Shown piece after piece: positions 11,922-21,435 of a stretch of 64,000 nucleotides of DNA. Numbering within the stretch: the stretch's first letter is position 1; each line of letters opens with the position of its first letter. The stretch covers positions 310,001 through 374,000 of the forward strand of contig NZ_JAOEEA010000001.1 of assembly GCF_029837695.1 (NCBI RefSeq), written 5' to 3'. Source of the stretch: Pseudomonas sp. GD04019 (lineage in GTDB: Bacteria; Pseudomonadota; Gammaproteobacteria; Pseudomonadales; Pseudomonadaceae). The notes beneath the pieces are model-generated. The model saw only the letters and a program-made list of their open reading frames with translations, was not told where the DNA came from and did no database searches. Both the position numbers and the translations under genes were made by a program.

Positions 11922-11949
11922 AAAAAGCCCGGCAGTTGCCGGGCTTTTC
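11922..11949 (-). terminator. Terminator of the mexJK operon
   Basis: On the minus strand, AAAAGCCCGGCAACTGCCGG pairs through GCCCGGCA/TGCCGGGC and runs into GGGCTTTTTC. It lies about 16 nt after the mexK stop. The structure is near-symmetrical and could also stop plus-strand transcripts. Confidence 0.75.
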
Positions 11950-11965
11950 ATCATCGCTTGCAACC

Positions 11966-14900
11966 TCAGCGTAGCTGCGGCTCGCTCTCCTTGACCCTGA
12001 ACCAGGCCGCATACAGCGCCGGCAGGAACAGCAGGGTCAGGGCCGTGGCGACGATCAGGCCACCCATGATGGCCACCGCCATCGGCCCGAAGAACACGCT
12101 GCGCGACATCGGGATCATCGCCAGCACCGCCGCCAGGGCGGTCAGCACGATGGGACGGAAGCGCCGCACGGTGGCCTCGATGATCGCGTGCCAGCGATCC
12201 AGGCCGGCAGCGATGTCCTGTTCGATCTGGTCCACCAGGATCACCGAGTTGCGCATGATCATGCCGGACAGGGCGATGGTGCCCAGCATGGCAACGAAGC
12301 CGAACGGCTGCTGGAACACCAGCAGGAACAGGGTCACGCCGATCAGCCCCAGCGGCGCGGTGAGGAACACCATGGCCGCCCGCGACATGCTCTTCAGCTG
12401 CAGCATCAGCAGGGTCAGCACCACCAGGATGAACAGCGGGATGCCGGCGTTGACCGACTTCTGCCCACGGGTCGAATCCTCCACCGTGCCGCCCACTTCC
12501 AGCAGGTAGCCGCTGGGCAGCTCGGCGCGGATCGGCTCCAGGGTCGGCAGGATCTGCTTGGTCAGGCTTGCTGGCTGTTCGTTGCCGTAGATGTCGCCAA
12601 GGATGGTGACGGTCGGCAGGCGGTCGCGATGCCAGATCACGCCCTCCTCGAAGCCGTACTCCAGGGTGGCGATCTGCGACAGGGCCACGCTCTGGCCACT
12701 GCTGGTCGGCACCGCCAGGCTCGGCAGCAACTCCAGGGCCTGGCGCTCACGCACGGTGCCGCGCAGGAGAATCTCGATCAGCTCGTTGTCCTCGCGGAAC
12801 AGGCTGACGCTGGAGCCGGTCAGCGAACTCTGCAGGAACTGCGACAGGTCGGCGCTGCTCACGCCCAGGGCACGAGCACGCTCCTGGTCGATGTTGAGGT
12901 AGACGACCTTGCTCGGCTCTTCCCAGTTCAGGTGCACGTTGGACACGTGTGGGTTCTCGCGCACCTTGGCTGCCACCTGGCGGGCGATGGCGCGCACTTC
13001 GTCGATGTGCTCGCCACTGACCCGCAGCTGGATCGGGAAGCCCACGGGCGGGCCGTTCTCCAGGCGCGAAACGCGGGTACGGGCGAACGGGAAGTCCTCG
13101 TTCATCACCTCGATCAGCCAGGTCCGCAGCCGCTCGCGATCCTCGATGCTCTTGGCCAGGATGACGAACTGGGCGAAGCGGGTCGCGGCCAGTTGCTGGT
13201 CCAGCGGCAGGTAGAAGCGCGGCGAACCGTTGCCGACGTAGGCGACGTAGTTGTCGATGCCCGGCTGGTCCTTGAGCTTGGCTTCCAGGCGCTTGACCTG
13301 CTCCTCGGTGGCCTTGAGCGATGAGCCCTCGGTGAGCTTGATGTCGACCATCAGCTCCAGGCGGCCGGAGGCCGGGAAGAACTGCTGCGGCACGAAGCGG
13401 AACAGCACGATGGAGGCGACGAACAGGCCGATGGTGACCAGGATCACCGTCTTGCGCCGGCGCACGCACCACTCCACCACTTCGCGCACGGTCTGGTAGA
13501 AGGTGGTCGAGTAGGGGTCATGCCCTTCCGGGTTGCCGCCATGCTTCTTCGCGTGCAGCTTGGCCAGGTCCGGCAGCAGGCGGTCGCCCAGGTAAGGCAC
13601 GAACACCACGGCGGCGACCCAGGACACCAGCAGGGCGATGCACACCACCTGGAAGATCGAGCGGGTGTATTCGCCGGTGCCGGATTGCGCGGTGGCGATC
13701 GGCAGGAAGCCGGCGGCGGTGATCAGGGTGCCGGTGAGCATGGGGAAGGCCGTGCTGGTCCAGGCGAAGCTGGCCGCCCGGAAGCGGTCGTAGCCCTGCT
13801 CCATCTTGATCGCCATCATCTCCACCGCAATGATCGCGTCGTCCACCAGCAACCCGAGCGCCAGCACCAGCGCACCGAGGGAAATCTTGTGCAGGCCGAT
13901 GCCGAAGTAGTGCATCAGGGCGAAGGTCATCGCCAGCACCAGCGGGATGGACAGCGCCACCACCAGGCCGGTACGCAGGCCGAGAGAGAAGAAGCTGACC
14001 AGCAGCACGATGATCAGCGCCTCGACCAGCACCTGGACGAACTCGCCCACGCCGGTCTTCACCGCCGCCGGCTGGTCGGACACCTTGTGCAGCTCCATGC
14101 CCACCGGCAGGGTCTGCTGCAGGCGGGCGAACTCGTGCTCCAGGGCCTCGCCCAGCACCAGGATGTCGCCGCCGGCCTTCATCGACACGGCGATGCCGAT
14201 GGCGTCCTGGCTCATGAAACGCATGCGCGGCGCCTGCGGATCGTTGAAACCGCGATGCACCTCGGCCACGTCGCCGAGGCGGAAGGTACGGTCGCCGACG
14301 CGGATGGGGAAATCGCGAATCTCGTCGACCGAGGTGAAGCGCCCGGACACGCGCATCTGCACGCGGTCGGTCGGCGTTTCGAAGAAGCCCGAGTAGGCCA
14401 CCGCGTTCTGCTCGTCCAGCGCCTGCTGCACGGCCGCCAGCGGCAGGCCGAGGGTGGCCAGTTTGACGTTGGACAGTTCGATCCAGATTTTCTCGTCCTG
14501 CAGGCCGAGCAGCTCGACCTTGCCCACGTCCTTGACCCGCTGCAGCTGTAGCTGCAGGCGGTCGGCGTAGTCCTTCATCACCGCGTAGTCGAAGCCCTCA
14601 CCGGTGAGCGCGTAGATGTTGCCGAAGGTGGTGCCGAATTCGTCGTTGAAGAACGGCCCGCGGATGCCCGGCGGCAAGGTGTGGCGAATATCGCCGACCT
14701 TCTTGCGCACTTGGTACCAGAGCTCGGGGATGTTCTTCGAGACCATGTCGTCGCGGGCCATGAAGGTGACCACCGACTCGCCCGGGCGGGAATAGGAGTT
14801 GATGAAGTGGTAGTCACCGGTCTCCATCACCTTCTTCTCGATGCGCTCGGTGATCTGCCGCGAGACTTCCTCGGCAGTGGCGCCCGGCCAGTCGGTACGG

Positions 14901-15046
14901 ATGACCATGGCCTTGAAGGTGAACGGCGGGTCTTCGCTCTGGCCCAGCTTGGTGTAGGACAGCGCGCCGATCACCGCCAGCACCAGCATCAGGTAACGCA
15001 CGATGCTGCGGTTGCGCAGCGCCCATTCGGACAGGTTGAAGGACAT
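11966..15046 (-). CDS. mexK: RND multidrug efflux inner-membrane transporter, MexK-like
   Basis: A 1,026-residue RND pump of AcrB/MexB architecture: an N-terminal transmembrane helix (ALRNRSIVRYLMLVLAVIGAL), a porter domain, a central membrane bundle with the proton-relay motif LLVDDAIIAVE, a second periplasmic loop, and a C-terminal bundle ending near residue 1026. It exports drugs by proton antiport through an outer-membrane channel. It starts 4 nt after the mexJ stop. Length, partner length and position beside a TetR gene and rsmJ match MexK of P. aeruginosa (about 1,025 residues). No outer-membrane factor gene is present; MexJK is known to borrow OprM or OpmH. Confidence 0.88.
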   Translation of the reverse strand: MSFNLSEWALRNRSIVRYLMLVLAVIGALSYTKLGQSEDPPFTFKAMVIRTDWPGATAEEVSRQITERIEKKVMETGDYHFINSYSRPGESVVTFMARDDMVSKNIPELWYQVRKKVGDIRHTLPPGIRGPFFNDEFGTTFGNIYALTGEGFDYAVMKDYADRLQLQLQRVKDVGKVELLGLQDEKIWIELSNVKLATLGLPLAAVQQALDEQNAVAYSGFFETPTDRVQMRVSGRFTSVDEIRDFPIRVGDRTFRLGDVAEVHRGFNDPQAPRMRFMSQDAIGIAVSMKAGGDILVLGEALEHEFARLQQTLPVGMELHKVSDQPAAVKTGVGEFVQVLVEALIIVLLVSFFSLGLRTGLVVALSIPLVLAMTFALMHYFGIGLHKISLGALVLALGLLVDDAIIAVEMMAIKMEQGYDRFRAASFAWTSTAFPMLTGTLITAAGFLPIATAQSGTGEYTRSIFQVVCIALLVSWVAAVVFVPYLGDRLLPDLAKLHAKKHGGNPEGHDPYSTTFYQTVREVVEWCVRRRKTVILVTIGLFVASIVLFRFVPQQFFPASGRLELMVDIKLTEGSSLKATEEQVKRLEAKLKDQPGIDNYVAYVGNGSPRFYLPLDQQLAATRFAQFVILAKSIEDRERLRTWLIEVMNEDFPFARTRVSRLENGPPVGFPIQLRVSGEHIDEVRAIARQVAAKVRENPHVSNVHLNWEEPSKVVYLNIDQERARALGVSSADLSQFLQSSLTGSSVSLFREDNELIEILLRGTVRERQALELLPSLAVPTSSGQSVALSQIATLEYGFEEGVIWHRDRLPTVTILGDIYGNEQPASLTKQILPTLEPIRAELPSGYLLEVGGTVEDSTRGQKSVNAGIPLFILVVLTLLMLQLKSMSRAAMVFLTAPLGLIGVTLFLLVFQQPFGFVAMLGTIALSGMIMRNSVILVDQIEQDIAAGLDRWHAIIEATVRRFRPIVLTALAAVLAMIPMSRSVFFGPMAVAIMGGLIVATALTLLFLPALYAAWFRVKESEPQLR

Positions 15047-15049
15047 GGC

Positions 15050-16153
15050 TTACTCCTTGTGCGCCAGTGCAACCAGGCGGTTGTCGCGATCCACCGGGCG
15101 CACCTTCTGCCCATCGAGCAGCACGTGCACACCGGCGGCGACAACCCAGTCGCCCTCCTTCAGGCCTTCCAGGATCGATACGCGCTCCTGGCCGTAGGCG
15201 CCGACCCGCACCGGAGTGCGCACGGCCTTGGATTCCTTGGGATCGATGACCCAGACGAACGGCTTGCCCTTCTCCGCGCTGAGTGCGGACAGCGGCACCG
15301 ACAGCGGCACCTCGCCGTCGGCCTTGATCGCCACGCGGGCGCTCTGCCCCACATCGGCCTTGACCTTGGCGTCGCTGAAGGTGACGCGGGCGGCGAAGGT
15401 GCGCGACTGGGCGTCGGCGGCCGGCGACAGCTCGCGGATGCGCCCGGGGAATTGCTTGTCCGGCTGCGACCACAGCTCGATGCTGACTTCCTGGCCGATG
15501 CGCAGGCGCTCCAGCGACTGCTCGGGCACGCTGATCAGCACCTCGCGTTCGCCGTCGACAGCCAGGGTGAACACGGTCTGGCCGGCGGCGACCACCTGCC
15601 CCACCTCGGCCAGGCGCCGCGCCACCACGCCGTCCTGGGAGGCGCGCAGCACCGCGTAGCCGGCCTGGTTGTTGGCCACGTCGAACTCGGCCTTGATCTG
15701 CTTCACCCGCGCCTCGCCGGCACGGTACTGGTTCTCCACCGTGTCGTACTGCGACTGGCTGATCAGCTGGCGGGCCAGCAGGGTCTTGTAGCGGTCACGC
15801 TCGGAGCGCACCAGCTTGAGGTTGGCCTCGGCGGCATTGACCTGGGCCCGGGCCGCCTCCAGCTGCAGCTTGACGTCCTGCGCGTCCAGCTCGGCCAGCG
15901 GCTGATCCTTGCGTACCCGGTCACCGGCGTCCACCAGGCGCTTGGTGATCTTGCCACCGATGCGAAACGCCAGCTCCGGCTCGAAGCGCGCACGCACTTC
16001 GCCGGGGTAGGTATCCACCGCATCCGCCGCCGGCAGCGGGTGCACCACCATGGCCGGCCGCGCCGGTGCCTCGACGGTTTCACCGTTGCCACAGGCAACC
16101 AGCAGGGAGATCAGCGACAGAGGCACAGCGAGCGACAGAGCATGACGGAGCAT
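15050..16153 (-). CDS. mexJ: RND efflux periplasmic adaptor (membrane fusion protein), MexJ-like
   Basis: 367 residues, the same length as MexJ. It has an N-terminal lipoprotein signal (SLISLLVACGNG, with the lipidation cysteine at about residue 21). The body has split lipoyl/barrel-sandwich halves flanking an alpha-hairpin (AARAQVNAAEANLKLVRSER to QLISQSQYDTVENQYR) and a beta-barrel domain. It bridges the inner-membrane pump and the outer-membrane channel. First gene of the mexJK operon, divergent from the TetR gene; the control region between them is only 94 bp. Confidence 0.88.
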   Translation of the reverse strand: MLRHALSLAVPLSLISLLVACGNGETVEAPARPAMVVHPLPAADAVDTYPGEVRARFEPELAFRIGGKITKRLVDAGDRVRKDQPLAELDAQDVKLQLEAARAQVNAAEANLKLVRSERDRYKTLLARQLISQSQYDTVENQYRAGEARVKQIKAEFDVANNQAGYAVLRASQDGVVARRLAEVGQVVAAGQTVFTLAVDGEREVLISVPEQSLERLRIGQEVSIELWSQPDKQFPGRIRELSPAADAQSRTFAARVTFSDAKVKADVGQSARVAIKADGEVPLSVPLSALSAEKGKPFVWVIDPKESKAVRTPVRVGAYGQERVSILEGLKEGDWVVAAGVHVLLDGQKVRPVDRDNRLVALAHKE

Positions 16154-16187
16154 GATGGACGACCTTTCGCAAAAAGATGCTTGGAAT

Positions 16188-16208
16188 ACTTATACTGCCC
16201 GGTATAGT
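16188..16208. promoter_or_regulatory. Candidate TetR operator/promoter between mexJ and mexL
   Basis: TATACTGCCCGGTATA (16191-16206) has TATAC/GTATA arms around a 6-bp centre, in an AT-rich island (16171-16245) between the divergent genes. The position fits an operator controlling both directions; TATACT may also act as a -10 element. Inference from symmetry and position. Confidence 0.5.
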
Positions 16209-16247
16209 AAAAATAGCGAACTCGCCAGTCCAGTATTAAAAAGCCAA

Positions 16248-16886
16248 ATGTCCGACAAATCTTTTCAGTCCACCGGCGGCCCCGGACGGCCCAAGGATCC
16301 CGCCAAGCGCCTGGCCATTCTGGAAGCCGCCAAGCGCCTGTTCATGCACAACGGCTACGACGGCAGCAGCATGGATGCCATCGCGGCCGAGGCCGGGGTT
16401 TCCAAGCTCACGGTGTACAGCCACTTCACCGACAAGGAGACGCTGTTCGCCTGCGCGGTGGAGTCCAAGTGCGCGGAGCAGCTGCCGCCGCTGTTCTTCG
16501 AGTTGCGCCCGGACAGCAGCATTGAGCAGGCCCTGCTGGCCATCGCCCGCGGCTTCAACGCGCTGATCAACAGCGAGGAATCCCTGGCCATGCATCGTCT
16601 GATGGTGGCTCAGGGCGCGCAGAATCCGCAGCTGTCGCAGCTGTTCTTCAGCGCCGGCCCGCAGCGGGTGATCGATGCCATGCAGCATCTGCTGGAGCAG
16701 GCCAACAGCCGCGGCCAACTGCAGGTCGACAACCCGCAGCACGCCGCCGAACACTTCTTCTGCCTGATCAAGGGCGGCTGCCACTTCCGCCTGCTGATGG
16801 GCGTGGCCCAGCCACTGGGCGCCCAGGAGGCCGAGGAGCACGTGCAGGAAGTGGTGAAACTGTTCGTGCGCGCGTACAGGCCCTAG
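16248..16886 (+). CDS. mexL: TetR-family repressor, MexL-like
   Basis: 212 residues from ATG 16248. The N-terminal helix-turn-helix is canonical ([20 protein letters not shown], then [23 protein letters not shown] in two parts). The C-terminal ligand-binding domain resembles AefR/MexL-type regulators. In P. aeruginosa MexL represses mexJK and its own gene. The frame can be extended back to 16152, but that would overlap the mexJ start and consume the whole control region. The shorter product equals the known MexL length. No clear Shine-Dalgarno precedes the ATG. Its stop overlaps the rsmJ stop tail to tail by 4 nt. Confidence 0.82.
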   Translation: MSDKSFQSTGGPGRPKDPAKRLAILEAAKRLFMHNGYDGSSMDAIAAEAGVSKLTVYSHFTDKETLFACAVESKCAEQLPPLFFELRPDSSIEQALLAIARGFNALINSEESLAMHRLMVAQGAQNPQLSQLFFSAGPQRVIDAMQHLLEQANSRGQLQVDNPQHAAEHFFCLIKGGCHFRLLMGVAQPLGAQEAEEHVQEVVKLFVRAYRP

Positions 16887-17662
16887 GGCTTCAGCGCCTT
16901 CTTCGGATAGATGTCGTAGCGGCTGGACTTGCCCTCCAGCGCGTAGCTCGGTTTGGCGCCCTCGATGATCGGCGCCTTGCGCGGGCGCTTGACCACCACC
17001 CGGTGCGTGGCCAGGGCCAGGGCGGCCTCGAGCAGCGCCGGGGCGTCCAGGTCGTCGCCCACCAGCGGGCGGAACAGGCGCATCTCCTTCTTCACCAGCG
17101 CGCTCTTGTCGCGGTGCGGGAACATGGGGTCGAGGTAGATCACCTGCGGCGGCTCGCCCTGCCAGTTACCCATCAGCTCGATAGCATTACCCTGCAGCAG
17201 ACGCATCTGCGCGGCGATGGGCGCCACCTCGGCGTCCTGTGCGGCACGCGCCAGGCCGTCTTCGAGCAGGGCGGCGATGATCGGCTGGCGCTCGCTCATG
17301 GTCACCGCGCAGCCCAGGCTGGCCAGGACGAACGCATCGCGCCCCAGCCCCGCCGTGGCATCCAGCACGCTTGGGCGCACGCCTGGCTGCACACCGACCG
17401 CCTTGGCGATCATCTGCCCGCTGCCGCCGCCATACAGGCGACGGTGCGCCACGGCGCCCTCGACGAAGTCCACGCGCACCGGCCCCGGCGCCTGCGGCCC
17501 CAGCTCGGCCAACTGCAGCCCCTCCTCGCCCAGCTGCAGGGCGAATTCGGCCTCGCTCTCCAGTTGCAGGTCGAGGCGTTCGGCCCAGGCACGCACCTCG
17601 TCGGCATAGGCAGGCAACAAGGCCTCGGCGCGGATTCTGGTTACAGGCCGTTCGTCACTCAT
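16883..17662 (-). CDS. rsmJ: 16S rRNA (guanine1516-N2)-methyltransferase RsmJ
   Basis: 259 residues. Rossmann-type SAM-binding motif [19 protein letters not shown] at about 98-116, the acidic residue in TMSERQP, and the amino-methyltransferase motif YLDPMFPHR near residue 180. It methylates G1516 of 16S rRNA. Length and motif order match the family; neighbours are mexL (convergent) and an EF-hand gene (divergent). Confidence 0.93.
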   Translation of the reverse strand: MSDERPVTRIRAEALLPAYADEVRAWAERLDLQLESEAEFALQLGEEGLQLAELGPQAPGPVRVDFVEGAVAHRRLYGGGSGQMIAKAVGVQPGVRPSVLDATAGLGRDAFVLASLGCAVTMSERQPIIAALLEDGLARAAQDAEVAPIAAQMRLLQGNAIELMGNWQGEPPQVIYLDPMFPHRDKSALVKKEMRLFRPLVGDDLDAPALLEAALALATHRVVVKRPRKAPIIEGAKPSYALEGKSSRYDIYPKKALKP

Positions 17663-17766
17663 CAGGAAATATGCTCAAGAAACGCTCAATCGAGGCGGCG
17701 CGCGGCCGATAGCAGGGTGAAGCCCTATTCTGCCAGACGCGGCCCGCGACGGCCGCACCGAGTTCG

Positions 17767-18522
17767 ATGATGTTCGATAGTCTCTCCGCGCCCCGCCCCT
17801 CCGCGCTGGACAAACAGCTGGATGCCGGCCTGCGCGACTCCCTCGATTACCAGATCCTGCGCCGCACCCTGATGCCCAAGGGCGATCAGCCCGCTCCCAC
17901 GCAGACCGCAGAGGCAAGCCAACCAGCCGCCGACGCTCCACCGGTGGAAGCCATGGCGCAAGCCGCCAGCTTCCAGCAGGTACTGCAGCAACGCGAGCTG
18001 CAGCTGAACGTGACCGCCAACCCGCAACCGCAGAAGACCGACCCGCTGGTGCTGGACCTGGCCAGCAACGGCTTCACCACCCGCGGCCTGGATGACGCCG
18101 TGCGCTTCGACCTGGATGCCGACGGCCGCACCGACAGCATCAGCGCCCCCAGCGGCGACGACGCCCTACTGGCGCTGGACCACAACGGCAATGGCCGCAT
18201 CGACGATGGTCGCGAGCTGTTCGGCGACCAGAACGGTGCCGCCAATGGCTTCGCCGAGCTGGCCAAGCACGACGACAACCGCGATGGCCGCATCGATACC
18301 CAGGATGCAGTGTTCGAACGCCTGCGCCTGCTGCGCTTCGACGCCGCCGGCAAGCAACACACCCAGAGCCTGTCCCAGGCCGGCGTGGCCGCCATCGAGC
18401 TGCAGGCCCATGACGTCAAGCAGGCCCTCGGCGCCTACGACGAAATCGCCCAGCTCGGCCAGTTCGAATTCGCCGACGGTCGCCGCGGCCAGGCCGCCGA
18501 CCTGCTGCTGGCGCGCCGCTAG
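17767..18522 (+). CDS. EF-hand-type calcium-binding protein of unknown function
   Basis: 251 residues. An N-terminal low-complexity half (residues 1-90) is followed by three EF-hand or dockerin-like loops: DLDADGRTD (about residue 115), DHNGNGRIDDGRELF (about 138) and DDNRDGRIDTQDAVF (about 169). The order Asp-x-Asp/Asn-x-Asp/Asn-Gly is intact in each, so calcium binding is likely. There is no signal peptide; it could be cytoplasmic or exported by a non-Sec route, because similar calcium repeats occur in type I secreted proteins. The conserved phrase LVLDLASNGFTT also occurs near the end of large RTX-like proteins. Confidence 0.7.
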   Translation: MMFDSLSAPRPSALDKQLDAGLRDSLDYQILRRTLMPKGDQPAPTQTAEASQPAADAPPVEAMAQAASFQQVLQQRELQLNVTANPQPQKTDPLVLDLASNGFTTRGLDDAVRFDLDADGRTDSISAPSGDDALLALDHNGNGRIDDGRELFGDQNGAANGFAELAKHDDNRDGRIDTQDAVFERLRLLRFDAAGKQHTQSLSQAGVAAIELQAHDVKQALGAYDEIAQLGQFEFADGRRGQAADLLLARR

Positions 18523-18535
18523 CAGTTACGCAGCG

Positions 18536-19225
18536 CTAGCGACAGAGGCGAAACAATCCCATATCCAGGTGAAAGTGGTCGCGATGGGCGGCGTTGTACT
18601 CCGGCCCCAGGGTGACATTGAAACTGGAGCACGCCGCATCGCGCACCTGGCGCAGGAACAGCGCCTCCTGCCCCGCCCCTTCCCAGTGCCTGGCCACGCT
18701 GATGCGCCGCCCATCTTTCAGGCGAAAGCCGGCGATATCCAGGGCGTTGGCGCTGGCGTGCTGGCTGCGCCGCTGACTGGTACCGATGTTGCGGCAGGCG
18801 AAGCTGCCCAGATGTTCAATGCGCGCCACCGGCTGGCCGAATGCCTGGCGCGCGGCCGGCTGCAGGCCGTGCTCCTCGAACAGGGCGTAGGCCACGGCCA
18901 GCTTGCAGCTGGCGAGGAACGCCGAGCTGAACTGCACGCCGGCGCGCTGCACCCGCACCGCATTCTCCACCGCGCAGCCGGCGGCGGGCTCGCTGTCCGC
19001 CACTGCCGTGTAGCGCAGCACGCTGCTGTCCAGCGCCAGCCGGCACAGCTCGGGGTCGCGCTGCAGGCGCATCAGCTTATAGCCGGTCAGCAGGTTGGGC
19101 GGTTGGCGTACGTCCAGCGGCGTCCAGGGGTTCCACGCCGGCGGCACGGGCAACCAGCCGCGATAGACCGCCAGGGGCGTGCCGAGCAGCATCAGCAGCA
19201 CCAGCCAGCAGAACGCCCGGCGCAT
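18536..19225 (-). CDS. Extensin-like C-terminal domain protein (LAS/DD-peptidase fold)
   Basis: 229 residues from ATG 19225 with an N-terminal membrane anchor or signal (FCWLVLLMLLGTPLAVY). The C-terminal half carries the zinc-type motifs of the extensin-like family: HASANALDIAGF and HRDHFHLDMG, a spacing typical of LAS/VanY-like D-Ala-D-Ala peptidases. Four conserved cysteines may form disulfides, fitting a periplasmic location. Probable peptidoglycan-related role, not proven. It sits 4 nt after the preceding gene, so the two are likely co-transcribed. Confidence 0.75.
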   Translation of the reverse strand: MRRAFCWLVLLMLLGTPLAVYRGWLPVPPAWNPWTPLDVRQPPNLLTGYKLMRLQRDPELCRLALDSSVLRYTAVADSEPAAGCAVENAVRVQRAGVQFSSAFLASCKLAVAYALFEEHGLQPAARQAFGQPVARIEHLGSFACRNIGTSQRRSQHASANALDIAGFRLKDGRRISVARHWEGAGQEALFLRQVRDAACSSFNVTLGPEYNAAHRDHFHLDMGLFRLCR

Positions 19226-19229
19226 ACCG

Positions 19230-20054
19230 TCAGCCGAACAGGTCGTTGATCTCGTCGAACGGCATGGCCTCGCCCATCGCCGCCAGGCTGCCACGGGCCA
19301 GTTCGCCGGCGGCGAAGAAGAACTCGCCGTAGGCGACCCGCGCCAGGTTGGAGCCGACGCTGACCCGCTTCACCCCCAGCTCGATCAGTTCGGCCAGGGA
19401 AAGGCGCAAGCTGGGTGAGCCGACCAGCACATTGACCGGCCGCGGCGCCACGGCCTCGACCACCGCCTTGATCTCCTCGCGGCTGCGCAGTCCGGGGGCG
19501 TAGAGCACATCGGCACCGGCCTCGGCATAGGCCACCAGGCGGCGGATGGTGTCATTCAGATCGGCGCGGCCGTGCAGAAAGTTCTCGGCCCGCGCGGCCA
19601 GGGTGAAGGGGAAGTCCAGGGCACGCGCGGCCGCGACGGCGGCGCGAATGCGCTCCACGGCCAGGTCCTGTGGATAGATCGGCATATCGGCACGGCCGGT
19701 AGCGTCCTCGATGGAGCCGCCCACCAGGCCGACCCCGGCGGCCAGGCGAATGGTTTCCGCGCAGTGCTCGGGCGCGTCGCCGTAGCCGTTCTCCAGGTCG
19801 GCGGCCACCGGCAGAGACGTCGCCTCGACGATGGCGCGGGCATTGGCCAGGCATTCATCGCGGCTCACCGCGCCTTCTGCGTCGCGCCGCCCCAGGGAGA
19901 AGGCCAGGCCCGCGCTGGTGGTGGCCAGGGCCTGGAAGCCGAGCTGGGCGAGCATCTTCGCCGAGCCGGCGTCCCACGGGTTGGGCAGGACCAGCAGGCC
20001 CTCGCCCTGATGCAGAGCCCGAAAGGCTTCGCCACGCTCTCGCTGGGTACTCAT
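19230..20054 (-). CDS. Isocitrate lyase/PEP mutase-superfamily protein
   Basis: 274 residues from ATG 20054, which has a strong ribosome-binding site (AAGGAG). It has the phosphoenolpyruvate mutase/isocitrate lyase barrel motifs: NPWDAGSAKML, DLENGYGD (metal/oxyanion loop) and GGSIEDATG. The KKCGH catalytic motif of true isocitrate lyase is absent. The family includes 2-methylisocitrate lyase-like and oxaloacetate decarboxylase-like enzymes; the substrate here is unknown. It forms an operon with the extensin-like gene. Confidence 0.8.
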   Translation of the reverse strand: MSTQRERGEAFRALHQGEGLLVLPNPWDAGSAKMLAQLGFQALATTSAGLAFSLGRRDAEGAVSRDECLANARAIVEATSLPVAADLENGYGDAPEHCAETIRLAAGVGLVGGSIEDATGRADMPIYPQDLAVERIRAAVAAARALDFPFTLAARAENFLHGRADLNDTIRRLVAYAEAGADVLYAPGLRSREEIKAVVEAVAPRPVNVLVGSPSLRLSLAELIELGVKRVSVGSNLARVAYGEFFFAAGELARGSLAAMGEAMPFDEINDLFG

Positions 20055-20126
20055 GGTGCTGCTCCTTGCGCTGAGTGAAGTGGCAACCCTAGCCGCCCGC
20101 ATGGCGAACGGAAAGGCTGGCCCCTG

Positions 20127-20981
20127 TCAGAGCAGACCGAGCTGTTCCACCTCGGGTTCCGCCGGCGCCAGCTCCGGCAGGCCGGGCAGGCGCTCGCCCA
20201 GCAGGGCATGGAAGCGCAGGGCCTGGGCGGCGGCCAGGTGATTGTCCGGGGTATGCAGGAACACGTGGGGCGTCAGGCCCTGTTCGATCCAGGCGGCGAC
20301 CTTGTCCAGCCAGGGTTCGAGGAACGCCTGGTTGGCCTCCAGGTCCGGCCCGCCGATGAAACGCAGCTGCGGGCTGGCGCTGAAGGCCGTCGGCCGCGGC
20401 GGCAGGCGCGGCTTCTTCGACTGGGCATGCAACACCGCGGCATCGCGCAAGGTGCAGGCGAACAGCGCCCGCGAGTCCAGGCAGATGCGTTCCACGCCGC
20501 GTTCCTGCAGGCTGCGATTGAGCAGGCGCTCGTCCTCTTCCCTGGCGAAGAACGCCGGATGGCGCAGCTCCACGGCAATGGCGCGGCCAGAAAATTCATC
20601 GAGCCAGGCCAGCAGCTCACCCAGGCGCGACGGGCCGAAGCTGGCGGGCAGCTGCAACCACAAGGGGGCGACCCGCTCGCCGAGCGGCGCCAGCAGCTGC
20701 AGGAAGTCCACCGTGGCAGCGAAGTGATCGCGCAGATCGCCGTTATGGCTGATATCGCGCGGCAGCTTGGCGCAGAAGCGGAAGTGCCCCGGCATCTGCT
20801 CTGCCCAGCGCTGCACGGTCTGCGCCGCGGGGCGGGCATAGAAGGTGGTGTTGCCCTCCACCGCATTGAAGGTGGCGGCGTAGTGGCTCAGGGTATCGGC
20901 GGGACGCAGATCGGCGGGATAGAAGCTGCCGCGCCAGGCCGGCTCGTTCCACGACGGGCAGCCGAGGAAGTAAGGGAGCAT
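20127..20981 (-). CDS. DUF72 family protein (YecE-like)
   Basis: 284 residues of the DUF72/YecE barrel family: GCPSWNEPAWRGSFYP at the N-terminus, FNAVEGNTTFYARP, RFCAKLPRDISH and IAVELRHPAFF. The biochemical function of the family is not established. Its ATG shares one base with the stop codon of the gene before it (TGATG), indicating translational coupling to that small protein. Confidence 0.85.
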   Translation of the reverse strand: MLPYFLGCPSWNEPAWRGSFYPADLRPADTLSHYAATFNAVEGNTTFYARPAAQTVQRWAEQMPGHFRFCAKLPRDISHNGDLRDHFAATVDFLQLLAPLGERVAPLWLQLPASFGPSRLGELLAWLDEFSGRAIAVELRHPAFFAREEDERLLNRSLQERGVERICLDSRALFACTLRDAAVLHAQSKKPRLPPRPTAFSASPQLRFIGGPDLEANQAFLEPWLDKVAAWIEQGLTPHVFLHTPDNHLAAAQALRFHALLGERLPGLPELAPAEPEVEQLGLL

Positions 20982-21328
20982 CAGGCGTAGAGGTCGAGAC
21001 CGAGAACTTCGCTGGCGTCGCGGTCTTCGGTGTAGCTGGCGGCGCTGCCATAGGCGGCCAGGGCCTGGTTGGCCTTTGCACTGAAGCCGCGCTGCTGCTG
21101 GCTGACATTGTCCTGGTAGCGCGCCGGCAGGCTGTCGCTGCTGGCGTTGCCGGCCTGCACCTTGCGCGGCTGGGCGAGCTGCTCGTAACCCTGGGTGGCG
21201 GACGGCGAAGCGGGTTGTTCGCGGCGTTGCTCGACCTCGCGCTGTGCCTCGCGGAAAGGCGTGACCGCGCTGCCCGGGCGAGAGCTGCGATCCAGCGGAT
21301 AAGAGGATGAGAGGCCGTCGAGACGCAT
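20981..21328 (-). CDS. Small hydrophilic protein, unknown function
   Basis: 115 residues, hydrophilic, rich in Ser, Gln and Arg, with no signal or membrane segment. The C-terminus (EDRDASEVLGLDLYA) is the most ordered-looking part. It is known to me only as a conserved Pseudomonas hypothetical in this neighbourhood. It overlaps the DUF72 gene by one base, so the two may act together. I see no functional clue. Confidence 0.65.
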   Translation of the reverse strand: MRLDGLSSSYPLDRSSRPGSAVTPFREAQREVEQRREQPASPSATQGYEQLAQPRKVQAGNASSDSLPARYQDNVSQQQRGFSAKANQALAAYGSAASYTEDRDASEVLGLDLYA

Positions 21329-21435
21329 CAGTTACTGCTCGGAATACGTGGGTGGCAATTTAGCGGCGCCAAAGAAAAATGGCAATTTGCTCAGGCCGGC
21401 AGCGGACGGAAGGCGTGACAGCGAAGCGGCAGGCC

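Noticed and set aside
11959..11964. A fourth TGCAAC box near the mexK stop
   Set aside because: It lies beyond the terminator inside the 3' end of another operon, 117 bp from the nearest other box; probably chance.
18536..19294. Upstream-extended start for the extensin-like protein
   Set aside because: The extra 23 residues overlap the end of the preceding gene and are Arg/Thr-rich; ATG 19225 begins directly before the membrane segment.
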